Assembly: GCF_043290135.1 (NCBI RefSeq)
Contig: NC_134705.1
Coordinates: 40,762,771 to 40,826,770, forward strand
Direction of reading: 5' to 3'
Length of the DNA: 64,000 bases
Source: Rhipicephalus microplus
Lineage: Eukaryota; Arthropoda; Arachnida; Ixodida; Ixodidae
Below the pieces are notes generated by a model, which was given only the letters and a program-made list of their open reading frames with translations, did no database searches and was not told the origin of the DNA. Positions 20,201-32,106 of the stretch are shown here, piece by piece. The position numbers and the translations under genes are program-made. The stretch's first letter is position 1. Each line of letters begins with the position of its first letter.

Positions 20201-23200
20201 TGGAACCCACTACACCATAAATCATCATAATTTTTGTGTAGTGGAGGAGCACCCGCTACATGCTGATGCATTCATCAATAACCACCAGGCCTGCGCGGAA
20301 GGCACCACACATGTCACAGTGAAAGCTACAAGATCAGCCTTTCTACAGCCCTTTTTTTAAAATAAATTCTTGTGGCAACTACTCAATCACACTTGCGTGG
20401 AACCCACTACACCATAAATCATCATAATTTTTGTGTAGTGGAGGAGCACCCGCTACATGCTGATGCATTCATCAAAACCACCAGGCTTGCGCGGAAAGCG
20501 CCACACATGTCACAGTGAAAGCTACGAGATCAGCCTTTCTACAGCCCTTTTTTTAAAATAAATTCTTGTGGCAACTCCTCAATCACACTTGCGTGGAACC
20601 CACTGCACCATAAATCATCATAATTTTTGTGTAGTGGAGGAGCACCCGCTACATGCTGATGCATTCATCAATAACCACCAGGCCTGCGCGGAAAGCACCA
20701 CACATGTCACAGTGAAAGCTACAAGATCAGCCTTTCTACAGCCCCCTTTTTTAAATAAATTCTTGTGGCAACTACTCAATCACACTTGCGTGGAACCCAC
20801 TACACCATAAATCATCATAATTTTTGTGTAGTGGAGGAGCACCCGCTACATGCTGATGCATTCATCAATAACCACCAGGCTTGCGCGGAAAGCGCCACAC
20901 ATGTCACAGTGAAAGCTACGAGATCAGCCTTTCTACAGCCCTTTTTTTAAAATAAATTCTTGTGGCAACTCCTCAATCACACTTGCGTGGAACCCACTAC
21001 ACCATAAATCATCATAATTTTTGTGTAGTGGAGGAGCACCCGCTACATGCTGATGCATTCATCAATAACCACCAGGCCTGCGCGGAAAGCACCACACATG
21101 TCACAGTGAAAGCTACAAGATCAGCCTTTCTACAGCCCCCTTTTTTAAATAAATTCTTGTGGCAACTCCTTAATCACACTTGCGTGGAACCCACTACACC
21201 ATAAATCATCATAATTTTTGTGTAGTGGAGGAGCACCCGCTACATGCTGATGCATTCATCAATAACCACCAGGCCTGCGCGGAAAGCACCACACATGTCA
21301 CAGTGAAAGCTACAAGATCAGCCTTTCTACAGCCCCCTTTTTTAAATAAATTCTTGTGGCAACTCCTTAATCACACTTGCGTGGAACCCACTACACCATA
21401 AATCATCATAATTTTTGTGTAGTGGAGGAGCACCCGCTACATGCTGATGCATTCATCAATAACCACCAGGCCTGCGCGGAAAGCACCACACATGTCACAG
21501 TGAAAGCTACAAGATCAGCCTTTCTACAGCCCTTTTTTTAAAATAAATTCTTGTGGCAACTACTCAATCACACTTGAGTGGAACCCACTACACCATAAAT
21601 CATCATAATTTTTGTGTAGTGGAGGAGCACCTGCTACATGCTGATGCATTCATCAATAACCACCAGGCTTGCGCGGAAAGCGCCACACATGTCACAGTGA
21701 AAGCTACGAGATCAGCCTTTCTACAGCCCTTTTTTTAAAATAAATTCTTGTGGCAACTCCTCAATCACACTTGCGTGGAACCCACTACACCATAAATCAT
21801 CATAATTTTTGTGTAGTGGAGGAGCACCCGCTACATGCTGATGCATTCATCAAAACCACCAGGCCTGCGCGGAAAGCACCACACATGTCACAGTGAAAGC
21901 TACAAGATCAGCCTTTCTACAGCCCCCTTTTTTAAATAAATTCTTGTGGCAACTCCTTAATCACACTTGCGTGGAACCCACTACACCATAAATCATCATA
22001 ATTTTTGTGTAGTGGAGGAGCACCCGCTACATGCTCATGCATTCATCAATAACCACCAGGCCTGCGCGGAAAGCGCAGCACATGTCACAGTGAGAGCTAC
22101 AAGATCAGCCTTTCTACAGCCCCCTTTTTAAAATAAATTCTTGTGGCAACTACTCAATCACACTTGCGTGGAACCCACTACACCATAAATCATCATAATT
22201 TTTGTGTAGTGGAGGAGCACCCGCTACATGCTGATGCATTCATCAATAACCACCAGGCTTGCGCGGAAAGTGCCACACATGTCACAGTGAAAGCTACGAG
22301 ATCAGCTTTTCTACAGCCCTTTTTTTAAAATAAATTCTTGTGGCAACTCCTCAATCACACTTGCGTGGAACCCACTACACCATAAATCATCATAATTTTT
22401 GTGTAGTGGAGGAGCACCCGCTACATGCTGATGCATTCATCAATAACCACCAGGCCTGCGCGGAAAGCACCACACATGTCACAGTGAAAGCTACAAGATC
22501 AGCCTTTCTACAGCCCCCTTTTTAAAATAAATTCTTGTGGCAACTCCTTAATCACACTTGCGTGGAACCCACTACACCATAAATCATCATAATTTTTGTG
22601 TAGTGGAGGAGCACCCGCTACATGCTGATGCATTCATCAATAACCACCAGGCCTGCGCGGAAAGCACCACACATGTCACAGTGAAAGCTACAAGATCAGC
22701 CTTTCTACAGCCCCCTTTTTTAAATAAATTCTTGTGGCAACTACTCAATCACACTTGCGTGGAACCCACTACACCATAAATCATCATAATTTTTGTGTAG
22801 TGGAGGAGCACCCGCTACATGCTGATGCATTCATCAATAACCACCAGGCCTGCGCGGAAAACACCACACATGTCACAGTGAAAGCTACAAGATCAGCCTT
22901 TCTACAGCCCCCTTTTTTAAATAAATTCTTGTGGCAACTCCTTAATCACACTTGCGTGGAACCCACTACACCATAAATCATCATAATTTTTGTGTAGTGG
23001 AGGAGCACCCGCTACATGCTGATGCATTCATCAATAACCACCAGGCCTGCGCGGAAAGCACCACACATGTCACAGTGAAAGCTACAAGATCAGCCTTTCT
23101 ACAGCCCTTTTTTTAAAATAAATTCTTGTGGCAACTACTCAATCACACTTGCGTGGAACCCACTACACCATAAATCATCATAATTTTTGTGTAGTGGAGG

Positions 23201-23955
23201 AGCACCCGCTACATGCTGATGCATTCATCAATAACCACCAGGCTTGCGCGGAAAGCGCCACACATGTCACAGTGAAAGCTACGAGATCAGCCTTTCTACA
23301 GCCCTTTTTTTAAAATAAATTCTTGTGGCAACTCCTCAATCACACTTGCGTGGAACCCACTACACCATAAATCATCATAATTTTTGTGTAGTGGAGGAGC
23401 ACCCGCTACATGCTGATGCATTCATCAATAACCACCAGGCCTGCGCGGAAAGCACCACACATGTCACAGTGAAAGCTACAAGATCAGCCTTTCTACAGCC
23501 CCCTTTTTTAAATAAATTCTTGTGGCAACTCCTTAATCACACTTGCGTGGAACCCACTACACCATAAATCATCATAATTTTTGTGTAGTGGAGGAGCACC
23601 CGCTACATGCTGATGCATTCATCAATAACCACCAGGCCTGCGCGGAAAGCGCAGCACATGTCACAGTGAGAGCTACAAGATCAGCATTTATAGGGCCCTT
23701 TTTAAATAAATTCTTCTGGCAACTACACGAGCACATCCGCGTGGAACTCACTACGCCATAAATCATTATAATTTTTGTAGTGGGGGTGCATGCGCTACAT
23801 GCTGATGCATTCATCAATAACCACCAGGCCTGCGCGGAAGAGCGGCCTTTATTGAGCCTTTTTTTAAACACTCTTGTGGCAACTTACAAGCACACTTGCA
23901 TTGGTACACTGTACCATAAAACGTAATAATTTTTGTTTAGTGGGGGAGCATTCAT
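17270..23955 (+). repeat. Satellite array, about 34 units of about 197 bp, with higher-order structure
   Basis: Units repeat every 196-197 bp. Each contains GGAACCCACTACACCATAAA, ACATGCTGATGCATTCATC, CACATGTCACAGTGAAAGCT and a variable T run before AAATAAATTCTTGTGGCAAC. Every well-conserved unit holds a 9-bp inverted repeat, CCACTACAC and GTGTAGTGG, about 20 bases apart. Two unit types alternate in a pattern: A (GCCTGCGCGGAAAGCACC) and B (GCTTGCGCGGAAAGCGCC with GCTACGAG). The first three and last two units are the most diverged, as expected at array edges. The 61-80 residue frames in each unit are by-products of the repeat. Confidence 0.95.
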
Positions 23956-24329
23956 TATTTCATTATTCGTCCTTATTCTGAAAAGCGTGGTGCTCGTTAG
24001 AGTACAGTAACACATTAGGGAGTTTTCGAATAGGGGCCTGAAAGCTTTTTTGTGGGGTCAAGCAGGAGCGAAAAGTTGCGTTAAAGCGCTTTTTTCACAG
24101 ACATTCCATGCAGATTCGGCGTTGCCATCACTGGTTTTGAGCAAAAAGTATGACATTTTGCGTGAGCGAAAAATCGAGAAATATGCAAATAAAATAATTT
24201 ATGAAAAATTCCGGGTCTGAATGGGGATTGGAGCAGGGTCGTTTGCATGACATGCAGATGTTCTATCACACATCCGCACGTCTCCTTTTCTTTGTAGCGG
24301 TGCTTTAATCTTGAAAAGTAGAATTTTTT
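23956..24329. other. Unassigned sequence after the satellite
   Basis: No gene or repeat is recognised. Confidence 0.3.
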
Positions 24330-24795
24330 TTACGTTTCTTTAATGAGCAATAGTGATTCAATGCGAGGCACCCAATCAGGCATATCCTTTTGCATTTTTT
24401 TTTGCAATTCCAGATATGAAGTTAAGGACCCTCTGAAGTATTCTACAGCTGGTCTATCATCGACACCAGCATGGCGTATAGCCATGCACGACCTCCAATT
24501 ACCATACAGAGCCAATAACATAATAATGTAATAGGGAAATCCATCTTTTTTTACTTTGGCTAGACACTTTATTCTTTATACGTCCAGCAGGAAATCTTTC
24601 TTTAATGTGTTTTGCAGGACATTCAAGAAAAAGACCCCGTATCAACAATGTAAACGTGCTCGCTTGTTTCCGGCTTCCGACACAAAAAGCAGCGATTACC
24701 CCACGGAATGAATATCCCTTTGTCAGACATCCACGTCTTAACATGCCAAAACACCAGCATGAAGCTTGAAGAAGATTGTTTTTAGCCCCAGACAC
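24330..24795 (-). pseudogene. C-terminal remnant of a non-LTR ORF2 (possibly Tx1/L1-like)
   Basis: Minus-strand frames read LLQASCWCFGMLRRGCLTKGY and then, after a frame change, LYGNWRSCMAIRHAGVDDRP followed by AVEYFRGSLTSYLELQKKMQ and DWVPRIESLLLIKE. The order resembles the zinc-finger-associated C-terminal region of Tx1-type elements common in ticks, with cysteines mostly lost. The assignment is from memory of the pattern and is tentative. No RT motif is attached. Confidence 0.4.
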
Positions 24796-25837
24796 ACAGG
24801 CAGACGTTTAACGTGATAACATTTACATCATAGTGTTGAGAGCAGTATGCAATGTAGCTGGAACAACCAATTTTTATACAATTTTTTGCAAAAAATTGTG
24901 CCTAAATATTCCAAATGAAAACGTGCTTTTAAGCGCAATGATTCGATTATTTCCTTAAAGTAACCTTGCGTTCTAGCTTACAATCTCAATCTAACAGAAG
25001 ACTCAATAAACTCGGGCAAAGCACTTGCTAACCGCATATATCACAGACAGAGAGCAAAAAAGGATCCTCATCGCGAATGTACAAAAAACGGTTTACAATC
25101 TGTCGTGGAAATAGCTACACCACGAAGACCATCACGCACGCACGCACGCGTCGAAACAAGTTTGTCCGGCTTGTCGTCTCCCATGTGGATCCCCAAATAA
25201 AGACGGCAAAAAGTAAGATGAAATTTCTGCACATTAGATCGAGAGCAGTGCAATACATGCAAAACGTATACCACGTTTTTGTAATGAAGAATAGGTTGCA
25301 ACTAATGGCCATGCGAACGAAAAAGCAATAAATATTTACCCTTGCATTCCTCTACCTTTTACAGATTTCAAAAGTATTTTACCAGTGTTGTCACCTATTG
25401 AACGTTTGGGAAATAGTTTGGTGCGAGTTCCCAATTTCCATGCCAAAAACCAAGACACTTGCCCAGTTACCCTCGCTTCCACTAAACTCGCAAAAACGCT
25501 TTGCTATGTTAACTGCCTCTGAGATACTTTCAAGGTATGTACAAAAGATTTCTAGGTCGTACGCATATGCCAGCAGGCGCACTTCACATGCATGAAGCCC
25601 GGACCCTTTGTGTTGATGGGTATTATACGTAGCAGTAGCTTTCAACATGACATTTTAGCGATTACAGCAGTGTCACCAAAGATCGGAATGCAGCCACACT
25701 CAGTCGCGCTCGTCTTCGTGTCTCTGAGTGTGTTGTGAGCTATTATTTTTCACCACCTAGCCCGGTCAAAAACAATCGACTTAACAGCCAAGAATGGCGG
25801 CGAGCGCCCATACACCTCAGTTAAAATAGCAAAGGGA
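24796..25837. other. Unassigned AT-rich sequence
   Basis: No gene is recognised. A short run of ACGC repeats lies near 25133-25149. Confidence 0.3.
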
Positions 25838-26400
25838 ATAAACCTTTATTTTGAGCAACCCCTCTGTGCGCCCAAAGTGGGCGGCTTCATTATTTCAGCA
25901 AGCCGTGGGCTTTCGCCACCTCCCGCACCCCTTGAACCAGGCTTCGCCGATTTTTCAGGCCTTTGTCCGATAATTACGCCTCCCACTGCTCTTCGGTTAG
26001 TGTATACTGATTCTAGGGTTTCGTCAGCATCCACATACTACACGGCATAGTGTGCACGGAGCTTGTAAATGCACGAGTGCTCAGTCCGTGCGATGCGGTG
26101 AAGTAGCCTACCGTGAACGTAAGGTAAGGGTTCTTCTGCAGCTTCCTGGGGCTTACTGCCTATTCTCTAGTAAGGCTGGGGTGACCTGGCGGATAAATTG
26201 GTAAGCGGTTTCATAAATAATTCTGCCGATGACGAGTGCAGCTTGGAACAGTTTGATCGTGTCTTGTTCTTTCAAGCCGTACGATACCAGTCTTACCTAG
26301 TAAGCAACTTGCATTACACAGTTTCTTGAAGTTACGATAATGTGGCTTCACCCAGTCCATCTTTCTGCATGTGTAAACCGCAGACTCCGAGAGATTCTAC
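25838..26400 (-). other. Probable retroelement 3' remnant
   Basis: On the minus strand a decayed frame includes EEQWEA, LSDKGL and REVAKAHGLLK and ends near an AATAAAGG stretch (about 25838-25850). This resembles C-terminal ends of tick retroelement proteins. Stops are frequent. It may belong with the RT fragment just upstream on the same strand. Confidence 0.3.
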
Positions 26401-26419
26401 ATTAGAGATTTGCTCTCAA

Positions 26420-26910
26420 TCAAAGCTTTGCTTCTGCGATTATTGGCAGTAGTACCCTTGTTCTGGCTTTTAACAGAAGCTCCACTATTTTTTGATGCAC
26501 ATGCGAGCCCACAATCATTTGAGGTAGTTTGCTGTGCGATCCACATTCCTCTTGAAGTGCATCCTTCTCAGCCGCCAGTTGTCCACATAGGTCATCTACA
26601 TATACGGCGTGGCTTATCCAATGTATGCCTTGTAATATGTTCGACACTTTCATCACAGCAATACTAAAAAAAGAGCACGCGAGAAGACAGCATTGAGGGG
26701 TCCGTGTGTTTGCCATTCCTAACTGGTCCGATTTCAAAGTGCCAAGGCACAGTGCTGCTGTTTTGCTGGTAAGAAAGTTTTGAACGTGAAAGTATGCTCT
26801 TTTGCCACAGTGTGTGTCCTGGAGGTTCCTCAGTATCGCGCTATGAGAAACTTTGTCAAACGCTCCTTTCACGTCCAGTGAAAAGACTGACTCTTACTGT
26901 GCTTGAAAAA
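26420..26910 (-). pseudogene. Non-LTR reverse transcriptase fragment
   Basis: The minus-strand frame reads KGAFDKVSHSAILRNLQDTH, then a block ending TPQCCLLACSFFSIAVMKV, and HAVYVDDLCGQ. These align with the LDVKGAFD, TPQGxVxSP and YADD boxes of RT. The catalytic YVDD is intact, but the Gly of the PQG box is Cys. No endonuclease is seen. It resembles the Jockey/R1-type RTs of ticks. Confidence 0.7.
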
Positions 26911-27102
26911 ATGACATTCGATTTGACGATGACGAATTATGCCCGAGGCTTTTGTAATGAGTTGAAGCATTTAACAACCCACTCATTATGCAATTCACAT
27001 GGTTGTTACGTCACTGTTCTAAACTGCTGTATTAAACATAATAATGCAATTCCTTACCTGATATGAAGCCTGCATTGGGTCAGTTTGCAACAGTGTTTCC
27101 AG

Positions 27103-27172
27103 CAGTACTGTAGCTCAGTGGCAGAGTATTGCACTGCCATGCATAAGACCCGGGTTCAATTCCTACTTTTTT
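27103..27172 (+). pseudogene. tRNA-like pol III sequence (Gly-like), probably a SINE head
   Basis: TAGCTCAGTGGCAGAG matches the A box and D arm, and CCGGGTTCAATTCC the B box and T arm. A run of six T follows the T arm at 27167-27172. The anticodon-loop region reads CTGCCAT as in Gly-GCC tRNA. The anticodon stem does not pair properly and the acceptor stem is weak, so this is a tRNA-derived pseudogene or SINE head and not a working tRNA. Confidence 0.55.
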
Positions 27173-27469
27173 CGGGGCATTTCTGGTTTATTTAGTGTTC
27201 TGTTGCCTCGTGTGATAGCGGTTGTAAACACTGGCAGCGCCAGATATACGGTGCCAGAATCGACCCTTGTGATCTCATAACAGCTTTTGCTGTAAGAAAG
27301 TATTGTATCATTGCCATGAAAAGGTTTTATGCCCTATGTATGTTCCATCTATGCTTGTCATACGTCCTACAATTGCGCCAGCATGCTCAACTCGACCTGA
27401 AAGGACACTTTGCCGGAGTCTTCACAAGGTGTGTATACCAAGCTGCCATATTTTTGACATTGACACACA

Positions 27470-30437
27470 AGCAGAGTTTGTGTATTACATTTTTTATTGT
27501 CTTACAATGCACACACAGACACACATGCAAAGAAAAAAAAGGGCTCACGCAGGCGCACATAAAAATCTGTACAGATTCTCTTGTCCCACAGGTGATGCAG
27601 CACACAAGATAGCACAGCGTGCATACAGAGCATGGTGCAAAAAACAATTTACACCCATGCCGAAACAAGAACGCACAGCGATCGTCAACGTGTTAAAACA
27701 AGGGCTGGAAAAGGGATAACAAAATAAATAACAACAGAAACGACAACACACCAGTCTTGCTCTTCCTGCAAAGCTGTGACAAGCATCTTACAATGTCAGT
27801 CTGCAGCTATATCAATATATCAATAGGAACCAAGCAAGAAGGCATTTGCCCATTACCCACACATTATTTCGCAGCAATACCCATGTTGACAAGTAACACT
27901 GCTCAAATCACAGAGCTTCCCCGTCTCTTAAAAACGGAATATCGAGAAAACACTGCAAGCACTCATCATGTCGAGAAGTAGCACAAAGACTGGCCAGGAA
28001 TTTCATCATATGACCAACCACATGGCGGGACGTAGTGGATGCTACAAAAAGGCATGCATGCATGCAAAGTGGTGTAGAAACTTGACTCGCAAACAGCCAA
28101 TGCTTACAGGGTTGGTGCTTCAGACCCCAATTGACCGTAGATATTTTCTTGCCTGCGTACCTTACTGGTGCATACCTTACTGCTGTAATATACAATATCC
28201 AGTGGTGTTCCTACAGGAGAAGTTCTAGTGACAGCATTCAGAGGTGCATTTTATGGCTTTCAAGTTGAAATGCTATGATAAAAGCAAAATGCCATATTGT
28301 TTTACTTCAAAATGCATCTCCTGCTGCCATGAGGTCTTGGTACGATACAATTAGCCCGCCTTAAAGCTTAAAAGAGTTTAAATGCACAATCCTCTTCAGT
28401 CTGACAAGACTGAGGCAGCACGAACATAGGCAAACTGCGAGAGTGAAAATATTATAATATCACGAGCAAACAAACAGCTGGATGGAATGTCAAAATACTA
28501 GTTTTGCTTTTCTACAACTTGTACAGAATTGCAGACCACGATACTACTGCATTACTACAACATACTTTTCTAGTACAATGAGCAAATTCACTGAAGCAAT
28601 GAGCTGATGTTTCAATGTAAGACTAAAGCTTTGTTTTTCATGTGCACGGCACTATGCGGACAGGAGGGCTCGTATCTCATGCAGCATGCTTCTGCAATGA
28701 AGCATGTGCAGCGCACCGAGCCGGCAGTGCCCTCATTTTTCGCAAGGTCAGCAAGATGAAAATGTACTGTGCCTCGTGGCACAGCTGCCATTTCACCAGT
28801 TGTCATCTTTGAAAATGTGCGGGCCTAACTTAGTTATCGAGATCACAATTCACGCTTGGTTTCCTTCATTATGGAGAAGTAATAGCTGCACACTCTATTA
28901 CAGAGACAAAAAAAAAAGCTTTTGCACATGCAGAAACTGAAATCTTTTCACAATATGTACGTACTTTTGTCGAGGTGCTATCACACAAATAACAACACAT
29001 ACTTCTTCAGTATTTTTTAGCAGTAATTACACATGGTCTGTACAGTCTTGTGCGTGGTTGTAACACTTCACACCACTCATTCATTCAATTAACAAATACT
29101 GTCCCATTAACATACGCTTCATCAACAAATTTCACAAAATTCATAAGCAAGTGGCAGAGAGCTTACCTTGAGTGATTTAGAAAACATGACAGTACTAACA
29201 CTGGCATGCAATCACTTCACTGGCTAACTTTAAGAAATTCACAAGCAAGCAACAATGAACAGAATAGTTCAGGAAGCAATTTGCGAAATGTGAAAATACC
29301 GCGACACACGTTGCCATAGATTCGACCGTGAGTTGATCTTGAATGCTTGTGCCTTTATAGTGCAGAAGCTTTCAACACACTTCAAAGGCCCACACTGACT
29401 TGAAAAATTTTAGAAGACGTGGAAAGCGAAGTAGCCAGAATACAATCTAATTGTCAACCTGGCACCTACCACTATTCTAATGTATGCAAGTAGAAGCAAG
29501 TTTCAGTGGCATAAAATGATAGCTTTGCTGTTCCCCAAAGCACTCCCAAAGACGGTCAAGGTTGTTCAGAGTGCAGCAAGCCTAATGTAACAATCTAAGC
29601 TTGCCATCTAATGGTCTACATTCTTTAGGTTTATCAACAAATCAGGGTAAAAGTAAGTACAATTTGTCACGATCTTGAAATTAGACCACTTGGTCGAAGC
29701 AGTAATGTCCTTTCCCAGCAGGAATCCAAGCATACTTGGCTCTTTTCGCTCTACAATAAAAATGTAACAAATATCTAAATTTTGTCATAATTTCAGAAAA
29801 ACTATTCGCAAGAACAGTTAAAGGGGCAGGCCAATATCCGGTGCACATACACAAAATAGCAGTAGTAATTTACAGTGAGCACATCTAAGATGTCTCAAGG
29901 TTTTATGAACAAAGCACGAAAACATCCTAAAATTATCTGTAGACAGAAGTCTTCAAAGTGAAATTTAGTATGCTATTCGTGCGACAGTGGATGCTGCTAT
30001 CCAGACATCTCGCAATGGCCTGTCCTTACAATACAGAAAGCGTAAGGAATAGTATACGTGAGCCGACCAAGCTGCCAAATCATACCCCAGCACTTCAACT
30101 TTGAATAGCCAACATGAAAGGGCTGCTCCTTTCTTTTCATGCACTGCAACCACCCAGCCTAAAGCAATGCCACTAAGAAGCCTAGCTGTCGTGCCCATAA
30201 ATCACACACAAGAACAATCTGAAATAGCGTTCATCCGTCCGCACCACAAGTACACTGATGGGCTGCGTCCGCGAAGGGTGCATCGTCCATTCTCGCGGCT
30301 AGATGTGTTCTAAAGATGCAAGCTTCACAAGCTGCTCATGCAGTGATGTGCGTTGCTGAAGAAACTGCCACCTCGTTCCCCAACAGTCATTAAATAGTGA
30401 AGGCTGCACCGGGCAATGACTGGTACTTTGCAGCTTG
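27470..30437 (-). other. Klc: Probable Klc 3' untranslated region
   Basis: The region follows the stop codon of the terminal Klc exon and contains no recognised transposon or conserved coding sequence. On the minus strand an AATAAA near 27490-27495 is followed within about 25 bases by a TG-rich stretch (TTGTGTGTCAATGT), so a poly(A) site near 27470 is plausible. Scattered ORFs here are short and unconserved. The end point is an inference. Confidence 0.35.
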
Positions 30438-30518
30438 CTAGAGATCCCTCTTGCTAGTGGAGCGAAGCTGGTCTGAGCTTGCAGTGCGTGGGCGCATGTT
30501 AATCAAGTTGCTCTTGGC
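30438..30518 (-). CDS. Klc: Kinesin light chain, terminal coding exon
   Basis: The acceptor is a pyrimidine-rich stretch ending TTTGGTACAG, and the exon starts at 30518. It encodes 26 residues, AKSNLINMRPRTASS then DQLRSTSKRDL, and stops at TAG 30438-30440. It begins in phase 0, matching the phase-0 donor of the exon at 36786-36831. Its Ser/Thr-rich end corresponds to the final segment of kinesin light chains, which has a similar polar, serine-rich terminus. Kinesin light chain binds the kinesin-1 heavy chain and selects cargo on microtubules; this tail is outside the TPR domain and is the isoform-variable, phosphorylatable part. Confidence 0.7.
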   Translation of the reverse strand, partial: AKSNLINMRPRTASSDQLRSTSKRDL

Positions 30519-30807
30519 CTGTACCAAAGAGAAAAGCAAGGTGTGAGCACGACAGAACAGTAACCAAACCTTCAAGCTGTGATTACAAGTGTAAGCAACA
30601 ATACCTTGGAATGAAAGGGAATGAAATGGCAATGCTTCTGCAAATTATTTTCATTGAAATTCTGTCTGTACCCAGGAAAAAGCAAAGCAATCAAACTTAT
30701 TCACTAATTAGCAAAATTCTGAGAAACTGCAAGCAGTGTGCATACTTTCCTTATGCATACCTTGCTTCCTAGTTTTATTGTGAAAAGCAACAGGGTCCAG
30801 AATACTA
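30519..30807. other. Start of the last Klc intron (acceptor side)
   Basis: Only the pyrimidine-rich acceptor region next to 30518 is recognised. The rest is unassigned intron, with a TA target dinucleotide at 30806-30807. Confidence 0.4.
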
Positions 30808-31655
30808 CCGTATTTACTCGAATAGTCCTCGCACTTTTTTTGGCGGAAAACCGATGCAAATTTAGGGGAGTGAGAATTACACGGGGAAAACTTTCCACGC
30901 AAACGCACAGAGCAAAAAAGGAAACAAAGTGACCGCAAATCAGGATTCTCACACCACCAACTAACAGCAACCTTTGAGAAGTATTAATTACAATTTACCT
31001 CAATAATAAAAGCACAGGTTCCACACAAGGCAAGATTTATTTGAGAAACAAAAAGTGCAAGCAAATTGTTGAGAATTAGAATACCATACGCAAAGTTTCT
31101 GGGCGTTGCGGAAGCGTTCGTCGCTCAACAGGAGCCCTCAAAATCGTCTCCAGAATCTTTCTGAAAAAATAAAGTTTACCATCAATCCCAGCTTTATGCA
31201 CACGATAGGCCCAACGCGTCTTGGTGGCTTTCAGCTGTCGTCATCAGTAGCGAACACAAAACTGGTAGACTCTGAAGGGCCTACCGGCGGCCCTGTTGCC
31301 GCTGTTTAGTGGATGATCTATCGCTTTCAACTTGGAAGCACCCGTGTAGCTTCAGTATCGCCCCATATCGTGACAAGATTACCGACACAACATACAAAAC
31401 ATGTCGCAATGCGCACTTGCCACTTTGGCTTGGCTTGAATTGGATTGAATCACTGTGCAATAATAGTACACTTGATGCTTAAGGGATGACGCTAGATGGC
31501 ACGCGCTATCATCATCAGTGGCTCGAACGAGCAGACAACATTATTGCGGCAGTTTTCAGTGGTGCGATAATTACTCGAGAAAAAAAAAGAAATTGTATTT
31601 TAGTCTCGGGGGTGCGAGAATTATGCGAGTGCGAGGATTAGGCGAGTAAATACAG
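30808..31655. mobile_element. TA-flanked inverted-repeat DNA element, 848 bp
   Basis: The left end CCGTATTTACTCG (30808) and the reverse complement of the right end CTGTATTTACTCG (31655) are inverted repeats. The match continues as TCCTCGCAC with a few differences. Both ends are bordered by TA (30806-30807 and 31656-31657), the duplication made by Tc1/mariner/pogo-type transposases. No transposase is visible, so it is a non-autonomous element. It lies next to the 3' end of the CR1-like element inside the last Klc intron. Confidence 0.75.
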
Positions 31656-32106
31656 TAGAGGACATGAAGCATGTTGTATATTTACTTATATTTATTTACA
31701 CGAATACCCGCAGGATCAAAAAGGCATTATTGCAAGGGAAGGGGGGCAATTGAGAAGAAAGTAGTTGCATAACAAAATATATATAAATTTGCATACAAAA
31801 AGGATGAAAATATGAGGTGATTACAATACGGTGGGCACAGCATAGAAAAGTGGCAACACATACAAATGAGGTAATCATCTTGAATGTAAACAACATTTAA
31901 TCAAGAAAAAGAAGAAAGAAAAAAGGCAAAAGCAAAGGAGACGGGTAATTTAGGGCTCACGGTAGATTAGAATGTAAGAACAATTGGAACTGGAATAATG
32001 TATTACAAGTAGGTATAACCCTTACGAAGTCTGTTCCAGTTCACGTAAGTGTGGGGGGAAAAAGGGAACACATCGGTGGCATTTCAGCATCTTACACTCA
32101 TGATTA

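Noticed and set aside
17822..23761. Series of 61-80 residue ORFs repeated through the satellite (MATPQSHLRG...)
   Set aside because: They recur because the repeat recurs. The unit length is not a multiple of three, there are no coding-like substitution patterns, and frames end at unit-specific indels.
17270..23955. CRISPR-like array
   Set aside because: Whole 197-bp units repeat without unique spacers, and the context is eukaryotic.
26410..26667. Plus-strand 85-residue ORF
   Set aside because: It is the antisense of the RT fragment on the minus strand.
27103..27172. Functional tRNA-Gly
   Set aside because: The pol III boxes are good, but the anticodon and acceptor stems do not pair properly, so it is kept as a tRNA-derived pseudogene or SINE head.
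27303..27719. 138-residue plus-strand ORF as a host gene
   Set aside because: No recognised domain or splice context; it overlaps the probable Klc 3' end region and contains low-complexity CA-rich sequence.
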